From contig JAEZHR010000021.1 in the NCBI GenBank assembly GCA_023416415.1, positions 1 to 14,325 on the forward strand: a stretch of DNA of 14,325 nt, given 5' to 3'. The stretch is from Pseudomonadota bacterium. GTDB lineage: Bacteria; Pseudomonadota; Gammaproteobacteria; Burkholderiales; Burkholderiaceae_D. Each line of letters starts with the position of its first letter. The first letter of the stretch is position 1. The notes below the pieces were generated by a model. The model ran no database searches, was not told where the DNA came from, and saw only the letters and a program-made list of their open reading frames with translations. Below are positions 6,405 to 13,920 of the stretch, piece after piece. The position numbers and the translations under genes were made by a program.

Positions 6405-7531
6405 GCGCGTGGTGTATCGACCGCCTGCGCGCGGCGCAGCGCGAGCCGGTTGAAGCGCGCGCGCATCGGGTCTTCGACGTAACGATAGGTGAAGGCAGAA
6501 ACGGCCAGCAGCAACGCAACGAACGTGACCAGCACGGCAATCTGCGCCCATGTGCTTTCGGCGCGCCCGGCGATGTTGGCGAAGATCAGCAGCAGCGGCA
6601 TGTGCATCAGGTAGATGGAGTAGGACCACTGACCCAGACGCTGCAAGGGGCGCGGCTTGAATGCGTGCGCCACCGGACCGGCATCCGTGCCGACCGACAT
6701 GATCAGCAGCGCGAATACCGGCGGCAACCCGAAGGCAAGCGCAGGATAGCCATCGACGAACGCGAAGGTCATGCCCAGCAATCCGAGGGACAGCCATTGC
6801 AGCATGACTTCCCTGCCCCGGATCGTGGCGCGCGCATGATGCACAAGCACGCCGAGGAAGAAGCCGTACACTGCGCGCGGGAAGCCGAAATCGTAAGTCA
6901 GCGACATGCAGCCTCGCATCACCAGACAGTCATGCACAGTGATCGATGCCCACACTGAAATCGCTGCACCGATGAATACGGCGAACGCGAACGCCGCCAT
7001 GCGCGCGCGCGTCGTCATGCCAAGACACAGCGCCGCGAACAGCAGGTAGGCGTAGAACTCGACGCTGATGCTCCAGCTCGGCGTATTCAGGATCAGCCGG
7101 TCGAACACGCCCAGGCCGTGCGTGAGCGTGAGAGTGGCAACAATCTCGGCGGCACTAGGTATCAGCCACTCCAGCGCCTGCGGATTGTTGAGCACGCCGT
7201 CATGCCCCTGGGCCACGAACAGACGCTTTCCCAGCACGATCAGGTTGGCGAGCAGCACGAACGCCAGCGTCGAAAACACCAGCAGCGGAAACAGCCGTCC
7301 GATGCGCCGCACCAGGAATACACGCAGGTCATCGCCGCCTTCCATGCGCTGGGCGTAGGCCGCGCACATGATGTAGCCGCTCAGGACAAAGAACAGGTCG
7401 ACGAACAGGTAGCCGTTGCGGATCAGCGAGAGCTGAGATGCGCCGATACCGAGGTGGTACAGCGCAACCAGCAACGCGGCGATTCCGCGCAGACCTTCAA
7501 GAGATCGGATCATCGGGACGACTCGCAGCAT
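6401..7531 (-). CDS. Acyltransferase_3 family (OafA/YrhL-like) integral membrane O-acyltransferase
   Basis: A 376-aa polytopic inner-membrane protein with about ten hydrophobic segments. The N-terminal family signature is present: RGIAALLVALYHLG (15-28) with the characteristic Arg15 and His26, followed by FVDLFFVLSGYI (43-54), then SWSISVEFYAY mid-protein and YLMHMPLLLIF near the C-terminus, and a basic tail. Family members move acetyl or other acyl groups to carbohydrates of LPS, exopolysaccharide or peptidoglycan. Many carry a fused C-terminal SGNH domain. This one ends without it, and a separate SGNH protein overlaps its stop (ATGA at 6404-6401), i.e. a split version. The start could be ATG 7531 or ATG 7513 (MIRSLEGLRG, closer to the usual family N-terminus); neither has a clear SD. 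The acceptor is unknown. Confidence 0.88.
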   Translation of the reverse strand: MLRVVPMIRSLEGLRGIAALLVALYHLGIGASQLSLIRNGYLFVDLFFVLSGYIMCAAYAQRMEGGDDLRVFLVRRIGRLFPLLVFSTLAFVLLANLIVLGKRLFVAQGHDGVLNNPQALEWLIPSAAEIVATLTLTHGLGVFDRLILNTPSWSISVEFYAYLLFAALCLGMTTRARMAAFAFAVFIGAAISVWASITVHDCLVMRGCMSLTYDFGFPRAVYGFFLGVLVHHARATIRGREVMLQWLSLGLLGMTFAFVDGYPALAFGLPPVFALLIMSVGTDAGPVAHAFKPRPLQRLGQWSYSIYLMHMPLLLIFANIAGRAESTWAQIAVLVTFVALLLAVSAFTYRYVEDPMRARFNRLALRRAQAVDTPRA

Positions 7532-7565
7532 ATCGGCTCATGCCGGCATGCAGTATCCGCCGACC

Positions 7566-7597
7566 GGAAGGTGACGCATTGCGCAGCATCACCTTCC
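7566..7597. repeat. Perfect 9-bp inverted repeat between lipoprotein hydrolase and acyltransferase genes
   Basis: GGAAGGTGA (7566-7574) and TCACCTTCC (7589-7597) flank a 14-base centre. It sits in the 96-base gap between the stop of the upstream lipoprotein gene (7628) and the acyltransferase start (7531). There is no T-run on the minus strand after it, so an RNA stabiliser, processing site or operator fits better than a strong terminator. Confidence 0.5.
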
Positions 7598-7627
7598 TTG
7601 CGGAAAGCGCGGTAGTCGGCGTGCGCC

Positions 7628-8407
7628 TCAGCGCGGGTAGAACTCCATGAAGCGCCGGGCCGCGTACTGACCTTTGAGGATGTAGGTGGCCTGGTCCGGA
7701 TGTTCTCCGTCCGGAATGATGGAGTCCACCGATGCATCGCCAAGGCGCTCGATCAGATACGCATGCTGGTCGATCACCGGCACATCCGGATCCTGCGCGA
7801 GTGCAACGTCGTGCATCGCCTGAACGTAGGTGTCGAGCCCTTCGCTGGTGATCGGATTGGGCGTCTCGAGCACCACCGCCTTGCCCTGCTCGCGCGCGAT
7901 GCGCACGAGTTCGCGCAGGCAACTGCGGTACTGTCCGATGTCGTAGCTCTTCCTGTCGTTGATGCCGTGGTTCAGGATCACGTGCGTCGCATCCGACAGC
8001 TCCATCTGCGCGCGCCATTGCGGATGCACGCCATCGGTTCCGTTGAGCAGATCGCAAGCCGTCGATCCATTGACGCCTTCATTGCGCACCACATTCTCGG
8101 GTGACGCCGGCAAGGCGGCGGCAAACGCCTCAGGTGCCGGCGTTTCGATGCGTGCGCCGCTGCTTCCCGCAACCCATCCCCATACGGTGGAATCGCCGTA
8201 GTAGTCGATCACATAGGGTCCGTCGTTCTGCGTCGGCGGGGGCTCCGGCGGATCTGATCCCTCGTCCCCCGGACCGGGATTTCCCGCAGGCGGATTGTTG
8301 GTGGGCGGGTTGATCACGGGCGAATTCGAGACAGCGGAATCGCTGCCTCCGCAGGCTGCAAGCAGCAGCGCTGCGCATATCAGGAAGGATGAAGTGATTG
8401 CGTTCAA
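7628..8407 (-). CDS. SGNH/GDSL-family hydrolase, lipoprotein
   Basis: A second SGNH hydrolase, 259 aa from a TTG start at 8407, which is preceded by GGAG (8418-8415) at seven bases. This start gives a compact lipoprotein signal with lipobox LAAC and lipidation Cys19. The frame is open up to ATG 8485, but that adds 26 non-signal-like residues. After Cys19 comes a Pro/Asn/Gly-rich tether (about 20-63), then the catalytic domain: YYGDST (Ser73), GVNGST (Gly114), LNHGIND (Asn146) and PDGEHP (Asp233, His236). Gly at +2 of the lipobox suggests outer-membrane sorting. It is paralogous to the hydrolase at 5751-6404; shared stretches include GSTACDLL, ETPNP and PVIDQ. It is first in a likely minus-strand transcription unit with the acyltransferase and the second hydrolase. 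Predicted carbohydrate O-acyl esterase or transferase; substrate unknown. Confidence 0.83.
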   Translation of the reverse strand: MNAITSSFLICAALLLAACGGSDSAVSNSPVINPPTNNPPAGNPGPGDEGSDPPEPPPTQNDGPYVIDYYGDSTVWGWVAGSSGARIETPAPEAFAAALPASPENVVRNEGVNGSTACDLLNGTDGVHPQWRAQMELSDATHVILNHGINDRKSYDIGQYRSCLRELVRIAREQGKAVVLETPNPITSEGLDTYVQAMHDVALAQDPDVPVIDQHAYLIERLGDASVDSIIPDGEHPDQATYILKGQYAARRFMEFYPR

Positions 8408-8869
8408 GCCTTGGCTCCAGTCAATGATAAAAGAGTGTCCGTTGATCTGCCTTGCAGCTCCGGACGTTCCGACTGAAAGCATCATTTCATCTGTGTGCGT
8501 GTGCAGCGTTGTGATCGCTTAAGAATGAAAAGCGTCATCTGTTGCTGCCGTGCGCAGTTCGCAACAAAGTGCAAGCATTTTCCTCTGCGGCATTGCGCCT
8601 TGTCGCTGTTTTCTGGATTCCTCCATCGCCCTATCAGGCCATGCTGCGCGAACGTGTTTCCTCCTTGCAGCAAACCGTGATACGCGGAAATTTTTTCTCG
8701 CATGAACCCTGTTCCGTTGAGCACGCGCAACGACGCGCCCGAGCGCGGGTGACATGGCGCAACTGTAGCTGCACGTCATCGACCTAATCTGACCGCTCAG
8801 CAACGACACAAGGTCGGCTGTGCGATTTCCCGCGACACGATTTCCCGTTCAACCGAAGAGAGGACCTCT
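8408..8869. promoter_or_regulatory. Divergent intergenic region between two lipoprotein genes
   Basis: About 460 bases between the TTG start of the SGNH lipoprotein (minus) and ATG 8870 (plus). It must hold both promoters. No box pair convinced me; TATCAT on the minus strand (8429-8424) and TAATCT on the plus strand near 8785 are possible -10 sequences without good -35 partners. Small open frames here lack SD sequences and recognisable products. A short inverted repeat, CGCTT ... AAGCG, lies near 8516-8534. Confidence 0.4.
8858..8868 (+). promoter_or_regulatory. Ribosome binding site inside a small palindrome
   Basis: AGAGGACCTCT lies one base before ATG 8870. The AGAGG part is the SD (spacing about six bases) and is complementary to the CCTCT that follows it, so the SD can in principle pair with its own spacer. 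A hairpin with a one-base loop cannot form as written, but two transcripts or a DNA-binding dimer could use the palindrome. The RBS role is likely; control is speculative. Confidence 0.4.
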
Positions 8870-9754
8870 ATGTTCAAGTTGAAGAATGCAGCACTCGCAA
8901 CCGCAGTCATCCTCGCACTCGCTGCATGCGGCGGCGGTTCCAGCGATCCCGTCGTGAACGATCCGCCGACACAGCCGGGCGGCGAAAATCCGGGTGGAGA
9001 AAATCCGGGCGGTGAAAATCCGGGCGACCCACCGGCGACCGACGCGGCCTTCGAAGGCTCGATGACGCTTGCTGCCGACCAGGTTCTGGTCAATGGCAAC
9101 CCCTTGCCCTACAGTGCGTTCGTCACCACCGGCCTGTTCGGTCAGGCCCCCGGCACCTATGCACCGCTGCAGACCGTCGGCCTGCGGGTGTTCCAGGTAG
9201 GCATGAACGGACAAAGCGAGACGGTGCGCGTGGGCTTCGAACTCGCCGATGTAACCGACGCCGCCCGCATCCAGATCCTGGTCGACCAAGCCACTCTGAG
9301 CGTGGATGCGCCGGGCAACATGGAAATTTCCGTGCCGGCGACCGCCACGGCATACGTGGTGGCAACCGTCGGCGGCACGACCTCGACCGTTGCAGTGACC
9401 GGACTGCCGGCCGACGTCGTGCGTTTCACGCCGATCGCCGATGACCCCACCAGCCTGGGACTGACTCTTGACGTCGATGCCATCATGGGTGCCGCGCTCG
9501 CGGCAGCACCGGCGGAAGACCAACCGCTCCTGCAGGCCCTCCCTGACGTCGAAGGCGAATTCAGACTGCGCCTTGCCGTATCCGGCATCGATCTCCAGAC
9601 CTCGGCCGGGACCGACCTCGCCCTGAGCGCGCCGCTGACCGTCGCCGGCCAGCCAGCACTGGCCGGAGGCTTCGACGCCGACACGAGCGATGCGGAGCCG
9701 GGCAACGGTGGGGGTGTCGAGGGCCGGATCTTCATCGGCGTGACACCGTCGTAA
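8870..9754 (+). CDS. Lipoprotein of unknown function with PGGEN repeat linker
   Basis: A 294-aa predicted outer-membrane lipoprotein. The signal MFKLKNAALATAVILALAAC ends in lipobox LAAC with Cys20 and Gly at +2. Residues 24-58 are a Pro/Gly/Asn/Asp-rich tether containing three exact PGGEN units (36-50). The rest (about 60-294) is a Val/Thr/Ala-rich, Cys-free domain that looks beta-strand-rich, with a Gly-rich stretch near the C-terminus (PGNGGG). I do not recognise the domain and name no function. ATG 8870 has AGAGG six bases upstream. The gene is monocistronic: divergent from the SGNH lipoprotein and followed by hairpins with a pyrimidine tail. The tether resembles that of the neighbouring SGNH lipoprotein, which hints at a shared location or partner, nothing more. 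Confidence 0.75.
   Translation: MFKLKNAALATAVILALAACGGGSSDPVVNDPPTQPGGENPGGENPGGENPGDPPATDAAFEGSMTLAADQVLVNGNPLPYSAFVTTGLFGQAPGTYAPLQTVGLRVFQVGMNGQSETVRVGFELADVTDAARIQILVDQATLSVDAPGNMEISVPATATAYVVATVGGTTSTVAVTGLPADVVRFTPIADDPTSLGLTLDVDAIMGAALAAAPAEDQPLLQALPDVEGEFRLRLAVSGIDLQTSAGTDLALSAPLTVAGQPALAGGFDADTSDAEPGNGGGVEGRIFIGVTPS
8975..9019 (+). repeat. Three 15-bp coding repeats (PGGEN)
   Basis: Three in-frame 15-base units encode PGGEN and are followed by a partial fourth (PGD). The units differ only at third codon positions (GGC/GGT and GGC/GGA/GGT), so the protein repeat is exact while the DNA has drifted. Confidence 0.85.
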
Positions 9755-9760
9755 GCATCC

Positions 9761-9826
9761 CTCCTCTTCGGGAGTCCTCGGGAGCGGCGCACTTCGGCCG
9801 CTCCTTCCGCTTCTTTCTCCTTCCGC
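9761..9826 (+). terminator. Intrinsic terminator after the PGGEN lipoprotein
   Basis: The main stem is GGAGCGGC (9781-9788) and GCCGCTCC (9797-9804), eight perfect pairs with an eight-base loop. It is followed by a pyrimidine-rich tail (TTCCGC, then TTCTTTCTCC). A smaller hairpin, CTCC ... GGAG, precedes it near 9761-9774. Confidence 0.65.
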
Positions 9827-9926
9827 CCCTTCTGTCCGCTTCGGCCAGGAGCGCGGCACGGCACCCATGATCACGCTGGTCGTTCTCATCCTCTCCGTGC
9901 ACCTGTCCTCGTCGCAGTCTCCGCAT

Positions 9927-10364
9927 TTACCCTGAGCGGTCCGGTTGCGCCAGCGTCGATATTTCGTCCAGGGTTCGATCCACCATGGCCGAATGTGTCG
10001 TCGCAAGATCGCCCAGCGCGGCGATACCGATCAACTCGTGCCTGTCGCGACTGACAACAGGAATACGGCGGATCTGGGCATCGGACATCTGCTGCATCAC
10101 TGCATTGACCTCCTGGTCTTCGTGGCACCAGCGCAGGTCTGTGCTCATGGCCTGCTCGGCCCGCGTAGTGTCCGGTGACATGCCCGTCGCCGTTGCACGC
10201 ACGGCAATGTCCCGACCGGTAATCACGCCGACCAGTCTGTTTCCATCGCACACCGGCAAGGCTCCCACGTCAAGTCCGTCAATCAGACTTGCCGCCAGAC
10301 GCACGCTGTCTTGCGGACTGATCACTTGCACGTCGCGCGTCATCACTTCGGCAATCGCTTGCAT
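9927..10364 (-). CDS. Two-CBS-domain protein
   Basis: A 145-aa soluble protein made of a CBS pair and little else: CBS1 about residues 7-62 (VMTRDVQVISPQDSV ... LVGVITGRDIAVRA) and CBS2 about 72-126 (AMSTDLRWCHEDQEV ... IPVVSRDRHELIGIAALGDLA). Stand-alone CBS pairs usually bind adenine nucleotides and sense energy or redox state. Ligand and partner are not visible here. The ATG at 10364 is well supported by AAGGAG (10376-10371) six bases upstream. It is divergent from the erythromycin-esterase-family gene, with about 118 bases between the starts, so the two may share regulation. Confidence 0.9.
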   Translation of the reverse strand: MQAIAEVMTRDVQVISPQDSVRLAASLIDGLDVGALPVCDGNRLVGVITGRDIAVRATATGMSPDTTRAEQAMSTDLRWCHEDQEVNAVMQQMSDAQIRRIPVVSRDRHELIGIAALGDLATTHSAMVDRTLDEISTLAQPDRSG

Positions 10365-10482
10365 GACGTTCTCCTTTCACCCCCTTGTTTGTGGACGATG
10401 ACCCCGCGCGTCCGCGGAAAGTGCCGCAGCCGGAACTCGCCTCTCCGCAAGCGACCCAATGCGCATGCATCGGGAGGAAATG
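10365..10482. promoter_or_regulatory. Divergent promoter region between CBS and esterase-family genes
   Basis: 118 bases carry strong SDs at both ends: AAGGAG for the minus-strand CBS gene and GGGAGG (10472-10477) for the plus-strand gene. No clear -35/-10 pair was recognised on either strand. Confidence 0.4.
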
Positions 10483-11841
10483 ATGAGCGCCCCCGCATTA
10501 CTGACCGCGCTGCGCGGCGCGTCGACCGCGATCGCGGAGGATCCGAGCTTCGACGCCGTTCTGCAGGAGGTCGGAGACGCGCGGCTCGTCCTGCTGGGCG
10601 AGGCCACACACGGCACGCATGAGTTCTATCGCTACCGCACTGAAATCAGCAAGCGCCTGATCGCGGAGAAAGGCTTCGATGCAATTGCCGTCGAGGCCGA
10701 CTGGCCGGATGCGCTCGCCATAGACCGGCACGTTCGCCTGCGCAGCCCGTCGGCGCATGTGCACGACGAACTCGCCGGTGCGCACGAAGCGCTTGGCACA
10801 TTCGATCGATTCCCGCGCTGGATGTGGCGCAACGCCGAAGTCTTGGACCTGGTGCGCTGGCTGCATCATCACAACGTCTCACGGCCGGAACCTTCAAAGC
10901 GTGCCGGCTTCTTCGGACTTGACCTGTACAGCCTGCAACGATCAATGGATGCCGTCGTGCGCTACCTGGATCAGGTCGACCCGGATGCTGCGCAGCGCGC
11001 CAGGGACCGCTACGCTTGCTTCCAGCAAATGGCCGTGCATCCGCAGCGCTACGGCTACGCTTCGGCCTTCGGGCTGAGACCCGACTGCGAGCAGCAGGTC
11101 GTCGAGCAACTGCGGCAGCTGGGCGAATGCGATCGCCGCCTGCTGGCCGCAGCGGAGGCGGACGAAGCCTTCTTCGCCGAGCAGAACGCGCGCGTGGCAT
11201 GCAATGCCGAAGCCTATTACCGCGCGATGTTCGGCGCCAGAAACGATTCCTGGAACTTGCGCGACACCCACATGGCCGACACGCTCTGCGCCTTGTGCGA
11301 TCACATTGCCACGCGCAAGAGCCGACCTGCGCGCATCGTGGTGTGGGCACACAACTCCCATATCGGCGATACGCGCCACACCGAGATGGGCGAAATGGGA
11401 GAAAACGGACAGATCAACCTGGGCCAACTGGTACGCGATCGCTTTGGCGACGACGCCTACCTGCTCGGATTCACTACTTTTGCGGGCACCGTCTGCGCGG
11501 CGTCGGATTGGGATGGACCGGTGGAACTGAAACGCGTGCGTCCGGCACGGCAGGACAGCGTCGAGCATGTATTGCGTGCATGCAGGCTCGACAGCTTCTT
11601 TCTGCGTGCGCGTGCGCTGCGCGAAAATGCCGAGGCCACCTTGAAAGGCCGACTGGAGCGCGCCATCGGCGTGATCTACCTGCCGCACAGCGAACGCATC
11701 AGCCATTACTTCCACGCCGATGCGCTGCGCCAGTTCGACGGCATCGTGCATGTGGACGATTCACACGCGCTTACGCCGCTCGATCCGTTAGAACCCCTGC
11801 TGGAGACGGAAGAGCCGGAAACCTTCCCCAGCGGCATCTGA
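10483..11841 (+). CDS. Erythromycin-esterase-family hydrolase
   Basis: A 452-aa soluble protein of the erythromycin esterase superfamily. ATG 10483 is chosen because GGGAGG lies five bases upstream; the in-frame ATG at 10480 is too close and ATG 10459 has no SD. Family motifs are present: LLGEATHGTHEFY (38-50, the His43 region that holds the catalytic His in studied esterases), AVEADWPDA (69-77), FFGLDLYS (143-150) and WAHNSHIGD (288-296, His290 and His293). No signal peptide. Most chromosomal members are not macrolide resistance enzymes and their substrates are unknown, so resistance should not be inferred. It is divergent from a CBS protein and convergent with livM, only seven bases separating the stops. 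Confidence 0.85.
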   Translation: MSAPALLTALRGASTAIAEDPSFDAVLQEVGDARLVLLGEATHGTHEFYRYRTEISKRLIAEKGFDAIAVEADWPDALAIDRHVRLRSPSAHVHDELAGAHEALGTFDRFPRWMWRNAEVLDLVRWLHHHNVSRPEPSKRAGFFGLDLYSLQRSMDAVVRYLDQVDPDAAQRARDRYACFQQMAVHPQRYGYASAFGLRPDCEQQVVEQLRQLGECDRRLLAAAEADEAFFAEQNARVACNAEAYYRAMFGARNDSWNLRDTHMADTLCALCDHIATRKSRPARIVVWAHNSHIGDTRHTEMGEMGENGQINLGQLVRDRFGDDAYLLGFTTFAGTVCAASDWDGPVELKRVRPARQDSVEHVLRACRLDSFFLRARALRENAEATLKGRLERAIGVIYLPHSERISHYFHADALRQFDGIVHVDDSHALTPLDPLEPLLETEEPETFPSGI

Positions 11842-11848
11842 ATCGATT

Positions 11849-12889
11849 TCAGGTGCCGCCGGGATGTTGACGCTGCGCCCCCGCCACATCTCCCGCCTGC
11901 GGCATGGCTTCGCCTCCCCTCCGCCGCAGACGCGCAAGCAGCGCAATGCACTCTCCCACGATACCGCGCCGGAAAGCCAGTACGCAGACGATGAAGATCA
12001 GGCCTGTCACGATGGTGACCGATTCGCCGAGCGAACGGAACCATTCTATTGATGTCAGCTCGGCGAGCACCCTGCCGAACTCGCCCAGCTTGTTCTCCAG
12101 CGCAAGGATAACGATGGCACCGACCACCGGACCGGACAAGGTTCCCATGCCGCCGACCAGGGTCATCAGCACCACCAGGCCGGACATGGTCCAGTGCACA
12201 TCGGTCAGGGTCTCGAAGCCGAGCACCGCAGTCTTGGTCGCGCCGGCCAGTCCGGCAAGAGCCGCCGACAGCACGAAGGCGAGCAACTTGTAGCGATTCG
12301 CCTGGTAACCGAGCGAGATGGCACGTGGCTCGTTCTCCTTGATCGCTCGCAGCACTTGACCGAAAGGCGAATGCACGATGCGCGTGATCAGCGCAAACCC
12401 CGCCACCGCGATGATCAGCACAACGTAGTACATCGTCATGTCGTTGCGCAGATCGAACATGCCGAACAGGCGCCCGCGCGGCACGCCCTGCAGGCCGTCC
12501 TCGCCGCCGGTAAACGGAGCCTGCAGCGCGACGAAGTACAGCATCTGGGCCAGCGCCAGCGTGATCATCGTGAAGTAGATGCCCTGCCGGCGAATTGCCA
12601 GCCCCCCCATGAGCAGGCCGAGCACGGCCGCCACCCCGGTTGCGAGCAGCAGACCCAGTTCGAACGGCAGGCCCCATACCTTCAGCGCATGGCCGGCGAC
12701 GTAGCCGGCGCCACCGAAGAAGGCGGCATGACCGAAGGAAAGCAATCCGGTAAAGCCGATCAGCAGATTGAAGGCACAGGCAAACAGCGCAAAACAGAGC
12801 ACCTTCATCAACAGCACCGGATACATGAAGAAAGGTGCGACCAATGCAAGCACGAGCGCAATGCCATAGCCGAGATGTCGAAGCGTCAT
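11849..12889 (-). CDS. livM: Branched-chain amino-acid type ABC transporter permease LivM
   Basis: A 346-aa inner-membrane permease with about ten hydrophobic segments. Family marks are FNLLIGFTGLLSFGHAAFFGGAGY (from residue 40) and the cytoplasmic coupling loop SPFGQVLRAIKENEPRAISLGY (174-195) that contacts the ATPases. The start is ATG 12889 with GGAGG (12900-12896) at six bases. It lies 16 bases after livH and pairs with it to form the channel for substrates delivered by the binding protein. After the last membrane segment it carries a basic, low-complexity tail (RLRRRGGEAMPQ and on, about 25 residues). It is the last gene of the minus-strand operon: ATPase genes livG and livF do not follow. 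Substrate (Leu/Ile/Val or another amide or acid) cannot be read from sequence. Confidence 0.92.
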   Translation of the reverse strand: MTLRHLGYGIALVLALVAPFFMYPVLLMKVLCFALFACAFNLLIGFTGLLSFGHAAFFGGAGYVAGHALKVWGLPFELGLLLATGVAAVLGLLMGGLAIRRQGIYFTMITLALAQMLYFVALQAPFTGGEDGLQGVPRGRLFGMFDLRNDMTMYYVVLIIAVAGFALITRIVHSPFGQVLRAIKENEPRAISLGYQANRYKLLAFVLSAALAGLAGATKTAVLGFETLTDVHWTMSGLVVLMTLVGGMGTLSGPVVGAIVILALENKLGEFGRVLAELTSIEWFRSLGESVTIVTGLIFIVCVLAFRRGIVGECIALLARLRRRGGEAMPQAGDVAGAQRQHPGGT

Positions 12890-12905
12890 TTCCGGCCTCC
12901 CCGAA

Positions 12906-13790
12906 TCATTTTTCCCTGCCGAACAGGCCGGCCGGACGCAGCATCAGCACAATGGCCATGATGATGAACACAACGGTGGCCGACAGTTCCGGATAGAACA
13001 CGCGGGTGAACCCTTCCACCACCCCGAGTCCCAGCCCGGTGACGATCGATCCGAGGATGGAGCCCATGCCGCCGATGACGACCACGGCAAACACGACGAT
13101 GATCAAGTTCGACCCCATCAACGGCGAGATCTGCAGCACGGGCGCGGCCAGCACGCCGGCGAATGCGGCCAGCGCAACGCCGAATCCGTAAGTGAGCGTC
13201 ACCATCAGTGGCACGTTGATGCCGAAGGCTTCTACCAGACGCGGGTTCTCGGTTCCGGCACGCAGATAGGCCCCCAGGCGGGTCTTCTCGATCACGAACC
13301 ACGTGGCAAGGCATACGGCAAGCGAGGCCAGCACGACCCAGGCGCGGTACTTGGGCAAGATCATGAAGCCGAGGTTATAGGCCCCGGCAAGCGCGGCAGG
13401 CGTCGAGTACGGCTGGCCCGACACGCCGTAGAACGAGCGGAACAGGCCTTCGATCATCAGCGTCAGCCCAAAGGTGAGAAGCAGCCCGTACAGGTGATCC
13501 AGCCGGTAAAGATGACGCAGCATCGTCCTCTCGATGATGATGCCGAACAGGCCGACCAGAATCGGCGCCAGCACCAGCATCACCCAGTAGTTCAACCCCA
13601 GGTAGTGTAGCCCCATCCAGGCGACGAAGGCACCCATCATGTAAAGGGCGCCGTGCGCGAAATTGATCACGTTGAGCAGACCAAAGATGATCGCCAGCCC
13701 GAGCGAGAGCATGGCGTAGAAAGAGCCGTTGACGAGGCCGAGCAGCAGCTGGCTCAGCAGGGCCTGAATCGGAATGCCGAAGAGTTCCAT
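12906..13790 (-). CDS. livH: Branched-chain amino-acid type ABC transporter permease LivH
   Basis: A 294-aa inner-membrane permease with about eight hydrophobic segments, the usual LivH length. Typical features are LVNGSFYAMLSLGLAIIFG (19-37), NVINFAHGALYMMGAF (40-55), the coupling loop TRLGAYLRAGTENPRLVEAFGIN (170-192) and the C-terminal MLRPAGLFGREK. The start at ATG 13790 (MELFGIPIQALL) is the normal family start but has no clear SD; translation may be modest or depend on mRNA structure. It lies 130 bases downstream of the binding-protein stop, with two hairpin-forming sequences between, and 16 bases before livM. Confidence 0.93.
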   Translation of the reverse strand: MELFGIPIQALLSQLLLGLVNGSFYAMLSLGLAIIFGLLNVINFAHGALYMMGAFVAWMGLHYLGLNYWVMLVLAPILVGLFGIIIERTMLRHLYRLDHLYGLLLTFGLTLMIEGLFRSFYGVSGQPYSTPAALAGAYNLGFMILPKYRAWVVLASLAVCLATWFVIEKTRLGAYLRAGTENPRLVEAFGINVPLMVTLTYGFGVALAAFAGVLAAPVLQISPLMGSNLIIVVFAVVVIGGMGSILGSIVTGLGLGVVEGFTRVFYPELSATVVFIIMAIVLMLRPAGLFGREK

Positions 13791-13809
13791 GGATTCACAT
13801 GCAAGGATG

Positions 13810-13835
13810 GTCGCATGCCGTCACAGGCATGCGAC
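13810..13835 (-). repeat. Perfect 10-bp hairpin upstream of livH
   Basis: GTCGCATGCC (13810-13819) and GGCATGCGAC (13826-13835) flank a six-base loop. It begins 20 bases upstream of the livH ATG. No T-run follows on the minus strand. It probably acts as an mRNA stabiliser or processing structure, protecting the binding-protein message and lowering permease output. Confidence 0.6.
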
Positions 13836-13838
13836 GAC

Positions 13839-13873
13839 AAAACCGGATGGCGGCACCTTGCCTGCGCACCGCC
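13839..13873 (-). terminator. Weak terminator/attenuator after the binding-protein gene
   Basis: Read on the minus strand, GGCGGTGC (13873-13866) pairs with GTGCCGCC (13856-13849), with two G-U pairs. TTTT (13842-13839) follows six bases later. This would allow partial termination between the binding-protein gene and livH. The long spacing to the T-run makes it weak. Confidence 0.35.
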
Positions 13874-13920
13874 GCTCCCGCGCTGCCCGCGCGACGCCTA
13901 CGCGCCGCTCGGTGCGTCGA

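Noticed and set aside
6405..6797. N-terminal extension of the secreted SGNH hydrolase frame
   Set aside because: The extension lies within the acyltransferase gene in another frame, and the ATG at 6404 begins a clean signal peptide.
8849..10006. Long minus-strand open frame across the PGGEN lipoprotein and its terminator
   Set aside because: It is low-complexity and runs antisense through a well-formed lipoprotein gene with its own RBS, a terminator and part of the CBS gene.
10483..11841. Macrolide resistance gene
   Set aside because: Family motifs alone do not show macrolide esterase activity; most chromosomal members have unknown substrates and there is no mobile context.
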